DNA of 64,000 nucleotides from contig NZ_JNYZ01000005.1 in the NCBI RefSeq assembly GCF_000717335.1, positions 186,001 to 250,000 of the forward strand, written 5' to 3'. Positions within the stretch are counted from its first letter, which is position 1, and each line of letters opens with the position of its first letter. The notes under the pieces are model-generated. The model searched no databases. It was not told the DNA's origin and saw only the letters and a program-made list of their open reading frames with translations. The position numbers were made by a program, and so were the translations under genes. Source of the stretch: Amycolatopsis jejuensis. GTDB lineage: Bacteria; Actinomycetota; Actinomycetes; Mycobacteriales; Pseudonocardiaceae. This document shows, in pieces, positions 58,505 to 64,000 of the stretch.

Positions 58505-59566
58505 GTGTCCATGACAGTGAAACCCGTGTCCGCACCCGAACTCACCACCGCACCCGGCGCGGTCGAGCTCGCCGCGCTGGGCAAGCGGTACGGCGACGCG
58601 GCGGCGGTCGACGACGTCACGCTGAGCTTCGCCTCGGGGTCGTTCGTCGCGATCCTCGGCCCGAGCGGCTGCGGGAAATCGACCCTGCTCGGCATGATCG
58701 GCGGGTTCGTGCCGCCGGACACCGGTGACATCCGGATCGGCGGACGTTCGGTGGTCGCAATGCCGCCGGAACGCCGTCCGACCGCGATGGTGTTCCAGAC
58801 CCTGGCGTTGTTCCCGCATCTGTCCACGGCGGGCAACATCGCGTTCGGCATGCGTGGCCGCGGCCTGTCCCGGGCACAGGTCCGCGCGCGGACGGCCGAA
58901 CTGCTCGAACTGGTGCAGCTACCCGAATTCGGCAAACGGCGGATCAGCCAGCTCAGCGGCGGGCAGCGGCAGCGGGTGGCGATCGCGCGGGCGCTCGCCG
59001 TCGAGCCTGCCGTGCTGCTGCTGGACGAACCGCTCAGCGCGCTCGACGCCCAGATGCGCCGGTCGATGCAGCTCGAACTGCGGGCCATCCAGCAGCGCAC
59101 CGGAACCACGTTCGTGTACGTGACCCATGACCAGCACGAGGCGATGTCGATGGCCGACCGGATCGTGATCATGCGGTCCGGCCGGGTGGAGCAGCACGGT
59201 TCGCCGCAGGAGATCTACACCCGGCCGGAGACGCCGTTCGTGGCCGGGTTCCTCGGTGACGCGAATGTCGTCAGCGGTGACTCGGACCTCGCTGCCGTGT
59301 TGCGCCGGCTGGTGCCCGCGGACTGCTGGGCGGTGCGGCCCGAGCACGTCCAGCTGGTCGATCCGGGCGATCCCCGCGCGCAGGTCAGCGGAACCGTTGC
59401 GCGGGCGACGTTTTACGGGCAGACCGTCCGTTACGAGGTGACGGCCGGGCTGCCCGATCCGCTGGTGGTGGTCCGCCCCGGTGACGAGCCGGTGCGGGCG
59501 GACGGCGAACGGGTCGGCCTCGTGCTGGACGCGGAGCGGATCACCGGATTGCCGGGTGCGTCGTGA
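58505..59566 (+). CDS. ABC transporter ATP-binding protein, PotA-like
   Basis: 353 residues. Walker A GPSGCGKST, signature LSGGQRQRV, Walker B VLLLDEPLSALD, VTHDQ H-loop, and a C-terminal TOBE regulatory domain (AVRPEHVQLVDPGDPRAQVS, VRYEVTAGLPDPLVVVRPGD). Energises the import system. Starts GTG 58505 or ATG 58511. Stop overlaps the next permease start (GTGA). Confidence 0.93.
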   Translation: MSMTVKPVSAPELTTAPGAVELAALGKRYGDAAAVDDVTLSFASGSFVAILGPSGCGKSTLLGMIGGFVPPDTGDIRIGGRSVVAMPPERRPTAMVFQTLALFPHLSTAGNIAFGMRGRGLSRAQVRARTAELLELVQLPEFGKRRISQLSGGQRQRVAIARALAVEPAVLLLDEPLSALDAQMRRSMQLELRAIQQRTGTTFVYVTHDQHEAMSMADRIVIMRSGRVEQHGSPQEIYTRPETPFVAGFLGDANVVSGDSDLAAVLRRLVPADCWAVRPEHVQLVDPGDPRAQVSGTVARATFYGQTVRYEVTAGLPDPLVVVRPGDEPVRADGERVGLVLDAERITGLPGAS

Positions 59567-60426
59567 CCGCGCTGGAGACCCGGACGCTGCCGAAATGGGC
59601 GGTGTCGGCGCTTTTCCTGGCTCCGGCGCTGCTGTTGCTGGCGGTGCTTCTCGGTGCGGTCGTGGTGTTCGCGTTCCAGGCGGTGGCGCCATCCGGCGCG
59701 GAGCAGGCCGGTGTGGTGCAAGCCGTCCGGGACGGCGCGCTCGACGGGTTCTTCTGGGCGGCGATGGGCCGTACCGTGTTGCTTTCCGTGCTGGGCGCGG
59801 GATTGTCGGGTCTGATCGCGGTGGTGATCGCCGAGGCGCTGGTCGCGATCGGACGTCCGGTGGTCACGGTGGTGACCGGGGTGCTGTTGTTCTCGCCGCT
59901 GGTGGTGAGCATGGCGGTGCGTGGGTACGGCTGGCTGCTCGTGCTCGATCAGGTGAGCGGCGTGGTCAACTGGCTGGGCAACCTGGTGCTCACCCCGCCG
60001 GTGATCGCCACGATCCTTGCCACCGCACACGCCATGATGCCGCTGACGTTCTTCCCGATCCTCACCCGGCGCAAGGAAATCCAGCGGCTGCATCTCACCG
60101 CGGCCGCGCAGGATCTGGGTGCCGGACCGGTGCGGGTGCTGACCCGGGTGATCGCTCCGCTGGCCGCGCCGACGGTCCTGCGCACCGGCGCGCTCGCGTT
60201 CGGGCTGTCGATGGGTGCCTACGGCATTCCGGCGATCATCGGCCGCGGACGGGTGCAGGTCGTGGCCGAGCTGATGTACCAGAACCTGCTCGCGAGTGAC
60301 TGGTCGTCGGCGTTCGCGCGGCTGGTCGCGTTGCTTGCGGTGACGGCCGTGGTGGTGCTGCCCGCGTTCCGGCTCGCGTCCGTGCTGAGCCGTCGCGGTG
60401 CGGTACCTGCGGGAGGTGCGGGCTGA
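59563..60426 (+). CDS. ABC transporter permease, PotB-like
   Basis: 287 residues, six membrane segments with an EAA-type loop (LTAAAQDLGAGPVRVLTRVI). First permease of the polyamine-type importer. GTG 59563 overlaps the ATPase stop; its own stop shares one base with the next ATG. Confidence 0.92.
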   Translation: MTALETRTLPKWAVSALFLAPALLLLAVLLGAVVVFAFQAVAPSGAEQAGVVQAVRDGALDGFFWAAMGRTVLLSVLGAGLSGLIAVVIAEALVAIGRPVVTVVTGVLLFSPLVVSMAVRGYGWLLVLDQVSGVVNWLGNLVLTPPVIATILATAHAMMPLTFFPILTRRKEIQRLHLTAAAQDLGAGPVRVLTRVIAPLAAPTVLRTGALAFGLSMGAYGIPAIIGRGRVQVVAELMYQNLLASDWSSAFARLVALLAVTAVVVLPAFRLASVLSRRGAVPAGGAG

Positions 60427-61244
60427 TGCGTAAACGCACGTGGTGGGCTTGGCTGGTCGTGGTGCTCGGCGGCGCGTTCATGGCTGCGCCGCTGATGATC
60501 ACGGTGATCAACAGTTTCAACGCTTCGGCTGTTTCGCAGTTCCCACCGGCGGAGTGGTCGCTGTCGTGGTACCGGGCCGCGTTGACCGACGATGCGTTCC
60601 GGTCGGGATTCGCGCTGAGCGTCCGGGTTGCGCTGTACTCGGCGATCATCGCGTCGCTGGCCGGACTCGGTGCGGCGTACGCGCTGAGCCGGCGCCGGGT
60701 GCGCGGGTCGGGATTCCTGCTGGGGATGGTCAATGCGCCGTTGAGCATTCCGAAGATCGCCGTCGGGCTGGCCGGGCTCGTCGCGTACACCTCGGTGGTG
60801 TCGTGGCTTCCGGCGCCGGTGGTTTCCGGGACCACTGCGCTGGTCCTGATGCATGCCGCCATGGCATTGCCGCTCGTGGCCGGGATTCTCGTCTCCTCGC
60901 TGGAGGCGCTGGACCGGCGGCTCGAATCGGCCGCGCGGGACCTCGGCCACCCGCCGTGGCGCGTGTTCGGCTCGGTGACCCTGCCGCTGATCGCCCCGGC
61001 GTTCCTGGTGGCGTTCGCTTTCGCCTTCATGATCTCGTTCGACGACCTGGAATCCTCCCTCTTCATGGCTTCGCAGGCGGGAAACACGCTGCCGGTCGTC
61101 ATGTTCGTCTACCTGGAGACTCACCTTGACCCGACCCTTGCCGCACTGTCCACTTTGCTCTTGGCGGCCACGGTGGCGCTGATCTGTGTGGGATTGCCGA
61201 TCAGCCGGGCGCGGGCCCGGCGCGACGGAGGGTGGCAGGCGTGA
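60426..61244 (+). CDS. ABC transporter permease, PotC-like
   Basis: 272 residues, six membrane segments, EAA loop LESAARDLGHPPWRVFGSVT. The extracytoplasmic segment FNASAVSQFPPAEWSLSWYR is typical of PotC. Overlaps the amidohydrolase start by GTGA, tying import to hydrolysis. Confidence 0.93.
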   Translation: MRKRTWWAWLVVVLGGAFMAAPLMITVINSFNASAVSQFPPAEWSLSWYRAALTDDAFRSGFALSVRVALYSAIIASLAGLGAAYALSRRRVRGSGFLLGMVNAPLSIPKIAVGLAGLVAYTSVVSWLPAPVVSGTTALVLMHAAMALPLVAGILVSSLEALDRRLESAARDLGHPPWRVFGSVTLPLIAPAFLVAFAFAFMISFDDLESSLFMASQAGNTLPVVMFVYLETHLDPTLAALSTLLLAATVALICVGLPISRARARRDGGWQA

Positions 61245-62419
61245 CCACCGAGTTGCTGCTCCGGCCGAGCTGGTGCCTGCTGCCCGACGGCCGCCTTGTC
61301 GACGGACAGGTGGTGCTGACCGGCGCGGACGGTGGTATTGCTTACGTGGGACCGGAAGACGGGCTGCCACCGGGGGAGCGGGAGGTCGTCGACGCGCCCG
61401 GATGCACCCTGCTTCCCGGGCTGATCGACCTGCATTTGCTGTTCCTGCACGCGCATCCGGTCGGGTCCGCGGTCTCGCCGGTGCACGAGGTGCTGTCCGG
61501 CCGTGATCTGCTGGAGTCCTTGCTGGCGCAGGGAATCACGTCGATCCGGGACACCGCGACGGACGAGCAGGTCGCGCTGGATTTCCGGCAGCTGCTGGCT
61601 TCCGGCACGGTGCGAGGGCCGCGGCTGTTCGCCGCCGGACGTCCGATCGGGGCCGGTGGCCGGGGCGGTGCGGTGTACGGCGCGCACGAGGTGAACGGCC
61701 CGGTCGAAGCGCGGGCGCGGGCGCGGACCCAGATCCGCGCGGGCGTCGACTTCCTGTCGGTGGCCGTGACCAACGGACTGGCCGGTGGCGGCGGCAAGGT
61801 CAACGGACCGGCGGGCTGGCAGGAACTGCGGCCGGACGAGATCGCGGCGGTCGTCGCCGAAGCACGGGCGGCGGGGCGGCCGGTGTCCGCGAACGCCCTG
61901 GGTAACGACGGAATCCGCGCGGCGGTCGAGGCCGGGGTCGACACCGTCGAGCACGCGACCGAACTCGACCGCGAGACGGCGGACCGGATGGCGGAGAAGG
62001 GCGTGGCGATGGTCCCGACCCTGACGGTCATGCATTGTTTTGCCGAGCGGGCCTCGGAATTCGGACTGCCGCTTTATCTTGAGGAACGGGCCAAGCGCGT
62101 GCTCGAGCGGGCGTACGAGGCGGTCGGCATCGCGCTCCAAGCCGGGGTGACGATCGGCGCGGGCACGGACAGCCACGGCCGCGAGACGGTGATCGACGAG
62201 ATCCGCTACCTCGGCGATGCCGGGCTGAGCACCGTCGACGCCGTCCGCGCGGCCACGTCCGTCGCGGCGGATCTGCTTGGCCCGCAAGCGAATACCGGGC
62301 GAGTGGCCGAGGGGTACCGGGCGGATTTGCTGGTGGTCGAAGGCAGTCTGACGGCTGCGTTGGACCGGCCGCGCTGGGTCGTGGCCGATGGACGGCTTGT
62401 GGTGAAGGAGACGGTATGA
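61241..62419 (+). CDS. Amidohydrolase-family protein with missing metal ligands
   Basis: 392 residues, paralogue of the next gene and same length. In COG1228-type hydrolases the binuclear metal site is HxH, carboxylated Lys, His, His and Asp. Here the HxH is H65-L-L67, the Lys is Ser173 (FLSVAV), and the HAH is N218-A-L220; only H238 (VEHATEL) and D310 (GAGTDSHG) remain. So it is likely a pseudoenzyme, a differently metallated hydrolase, or a non-catalytic partner. GTG 61241 follows GGAGG; GTG 61232 is possible. Confidence 0.82.
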   Translation: MTTELLLRPSWCLLPDGRLVDGQVVLTGADGGIAYVGPEDGLPPGEREVVDAPGCTLLPGLIDLHLLFLHAHPVGSAVSPVHEVLSGRDLLESLLAQGITSIRDTATDEQVALDFRQLLASGTVRGPRLFAAGRPIGAGGRGGAVYGAHEVNGPVEARARARTQIRAGVDFLSVAVTNGLAGGGGKVNGPAGWQELRPDEIAAVVAEARAAGRPVSANALGNDGIRAAVEAGVDTVEHATELDRETADRMAEKGVAMVPTLTVMHCFAERASEFGLPLYLEERAKRVLERAYEAVGIALQAGVTIGAGTDSHGRETVIDEIRYLGDAGLSTVDAVRAATSVAADLLGPQANTGRVAEGYRADLLVVEGSLTAALDRPRWVVADGRLVVKETV

Positions 62420-63594
62420 CTGTGGTGCGTTGTGGCCAGCTGATCGACGGCCTCGGTGCGGTGATGCCCGACGCTGCCGTGACCGTCGAGGACGGCCGGA
62501 TCACCGCCGTCGAGCCGTGGACGGGCGAAAGCAGCCGGACCGTACTCGATTACCGCGACCGCACCGTGATGCCCGGGCTGATCGAAGCGCACGGGCACAT
62601 GGGTTTGCTGGGTCCGGGATTGCAGTTGTCGGCCGCCGAGATCGCGGCGCACGTGTTCGCCAATGTGCAGCAGGCGCTGCGCGAGGGGTTCACCACCGTG
62701 CGGGATGCCGGTGGCATCGACGGCGGCGTCGCGGCTTGTGTGAACACCGGCCTGCTCGCCGGGCCGCGGATCCTGCCGTCCGGGCCGTTCATCACGCAGA
62801 CCGGCGGACACGCCGACGGCCGTCCGGTGTGGCATCACCACCACGGCACGACGAGCATCCCCGGCCTCGTACGAGTCGCCCTGGTATGCGACGGCTCGGA
62901 CGACGTCCGCCGTGCCGTGCGGGAGGCGTTCCGGCACGGGGCTACGCAGATCAAGGTTTGCGTCAGCGGCGGTGTTTCGTCCGGTGGCGGGCTGGACAAC
63001 TGCCAGATGTCGGTGTCGGAACTGCAGGCAGCGGTGGAAGAAGCGCAGGCGCGGCACACGTACGTGCACGCTCATGCGCATAGCGCGGCGAGCATCCGGC
63101 ACGCGATTGCCGCGGGGGTACGGCATTTCGAACACGGCAGCCTGCTGGACGAACCCACGGCCGACCTGATGCGGGAAGTCGGTGCTTCGCTGGTACCCAC
63201 GCTGCTGGTGCTGCGCCGGTTGATCGAGGAAAACGACAATGCGGACCTGCGCGCACTGCTCGATTCGATGCGCCGTTCGGTGAAGCTGGCCCATGAGGCC
63301 GGTATCCCGCTGGGCAGCGGCTCGGACCTGCTGGGCATGCACCAGCGTGGACGGGCCGAGGAACTGGTGCTGAAGGCGGAGATCATCGGCCCGATGGCGG
63401 CGATCATGTCCGCCACTTCGGTGAGTGCTTCGATTCTCGGCATTGCGGATCGGGTCGGTTCGGTGGCTCCTGGGCTTGATGCGGATTTGCTGGTTCTTGA
63501 TGGTGATCCGTTGACAGATCCTGCTGTTTTTGCGCGTCCGGAGGCGATTACGGCGGTGCTTCGTGGTGGGGTGGTTACAGGTCCAGCCACATGA
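62416..63594 (+). CDS. Amidohydrolase-family hydrolase (imidazolonepropionase/prolidase-like), complete active site
   Basis: 392 residues. Full metal set: H59/H61 (IEAHGHMG), K180 (TQIKVCVSGG), H218/H220 (YVHAHAH), H240 (FEHGS) and D304 (SGSDLLG). COG1228 members hydrolyse cyclic amides, imidazolones, Xaa-Pro or Xaa-Arg/Lys peptides and pesticides; the substrate here is open. ATG 62416 follows AAGGAG and overlaps the previous stop. Its 3' end overlaps the convergent GNAT gene by 20 bases. Confidence 0.9.
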   Translation: MTVVRCGQLIDGLGAVMPDAAVTVEDGRITAVEPWTGESSRTVLDYRDRTVMPGLIEAHGHMGLLGPGLQLSAAEIAAHVFANVQQALREGFTTVRDAGGIDGGVAACVNTGLLAGPRILPSGPFITQTGGHADGRPVWHHHHGTTSIPGLVRVALVCDGSDDVRRAVREAFRHGATQIKVCVSGGVSSGGGLDNCQMSVSELQAAVEEAQARHTYVHAHAHSAASIRHAIAAGVRHFEHGSLLDEPTADLMREVGASLVPTLLVLRRLIEENDNADLRALLDSMRRSVKLAHEAGIPLGSGSDLLGMHQRGRAEELVLKAEIIGPMAAIMSATSVSASILGIADRVGSVAPGLDADLLVLDGDPLTDPAVFARPEAITAVLRGGVVTGPAT

Positions 63595-64000
63595 TCCGCA
63601 AACCGACCCTCCCTTCGATGGGATGCCGGAACGCGCCGGGTGCGACGCCGATCGTACGGAACCCGAGGCTCTCGTAGAGGTGGATCGCGCTCGTGTTGGT
63701 CTCGACGACGGCGTTGAACTGGATTGCGGCGAACGCGTTCTGCCGCGCCCACACGATCAGGTCGAGCACGAGCGCTCGGCCCACACCGGCGCCGCGCGCA
63801 TGCCGGGCGACCATCAGGCTGCCGGACGCGACGTGGTTACCCGGGCCGGGCCGGTTGGCGTACATGTTCGCGGTGCCGAGTACCCGCCCGGCATCTACGG
63901 CGACGACCGTTCTCGCCGGGGCGGGTAGCAGCCAGGCCCGGTGTGCGTCGCGCTCGCTCATGGTGGGGTCGTACGCGAAGGTGCGCTGTTCGGTGATGAC
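63575..64000 (-). CDS. GNAT N-acetyltransferase, 5' end outside window
   Basis: Visible part about 142 codons. An internal ATG at 63961 would give 128 residues, but the frame stays open to the window edge and the extra residues (VITEQRTFAYDPT) match the N-terminal part of this GNAT family, so the gene starts beyond 64000. Acetyl-CoA loop ARGAGVGRALV, and NTSAIHLYESLGF near the C-terminus. Related to small-molecule N-acetyltransferases such as Pat-type enzymes. Confidence 0.85.
   Translation of the reverse strand, partial: VITEQRTFAYDPTMSERDAHRAWLLPAPARTVVAVDAGRVLGTANMYANRPGPGNHVASGSLMVARHARGAGVGRALVLDLIVWARQNAFAAIQFNAVVETNTSAIHLYESLGFRTIGVAPGAFRHPIEGRVGLRIMWLDL

Overview
The window is GC-rich actinobacterial chromosome with tightly packed operons, many 4-base ATGA/GTGA overlaps and GTG starts. 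An N-acylamino-acid racemase whose catalytic residues match the classic Amycolatopsis numbering, an F420-dependent glucose-6-phosphate dehydrogenase-like protein and a large LuxR regulator point to Pseudonocardiaceae, probably Amycolatopsis (inference). I saw no rRNA, tRNA, CRISPR array, insertion sequence or prophage. The window cuts a gene at each end.

Layout. 1-5148: dipeptide/oligopeptide ABC transporter and an N-acyl-D-amino-acid deacylase-family hydrolase, followed on the other strand by a PucR-type regulator (5152-6732). 6825-9950: GNAT-like protein, N-acylamino-acid racemase and a secreted DD-peptidase-like serine hydrolase. Together these look like N-acyl or D-amino acid salvage. 9951-17957: zinc-ribbon hypothetical, two strong hairpin repeats, A/B-barrel protein, MFS pump, TetR regulator, TetX-like monooxygenase, cupin and LuxR-family ATPase. 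17960-23487: molybdenum hydroxylase (large, medium and small subunits), a translationally coupled F420 enzyme and a divergent CoxG. 23556-31699: small membrane and lipoprotein genes, two APH-like kinases, a MerR regulator fused to a beta-clamp-like domain, a membrane-anchored beta-propeller, a MocR regulator and a luciferase-like oxidoreductase. 31845-38900: MFS porter, SnoaL-like, PNPOx-like, luciferase-like and DUF1272 genes under shared operator-like sites, then P450, a hypothetical and a drug-type MFS pump. 38901-41529: repeat-rich spacer, AAHS-type MFS and a DUF574 methyltransferase. 42093-53843: aminotransferase and GntR divergent pair, a repeat-rich spacer, then a seven-gene operon (HyuA, HyuB, MFS, isochorismatase-fold protein, Kbl-like, SDR, MmsA). 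53956-55376: WYL regulator and VOC protein. 55480-63594: NicX-like metalloprotein, GntR regulator, polyamine-type ABC importer and two amidohydrolases, then a GNAT gene cut by the window end.

How it fits together. Most of the window is accessory catabolism. Three units handle amide or nitrogen-ring chemistry: Mo-hydroxylase, ATP-dependent hydantoinase/oxoprolinase, and a NicX-like ring-cleavage-type protein with amidohydrolases. Each has its own regulator or regulatory DNA. The best sequence-level regulatory evidence is a TGATATCT(T/C)AA box placed the same way inside two promoters 10 kb apart, which ties the GntR at 43342 to both the aminotransferase and the hyuAB operon. The most unusual proteins are the MerR/sliding-clamp fusion, a pair of paralogous amidohydrolases of which one has lost most metal ligands, and an isochorismatase-fold protein with Met where the catalytic Cys should be.
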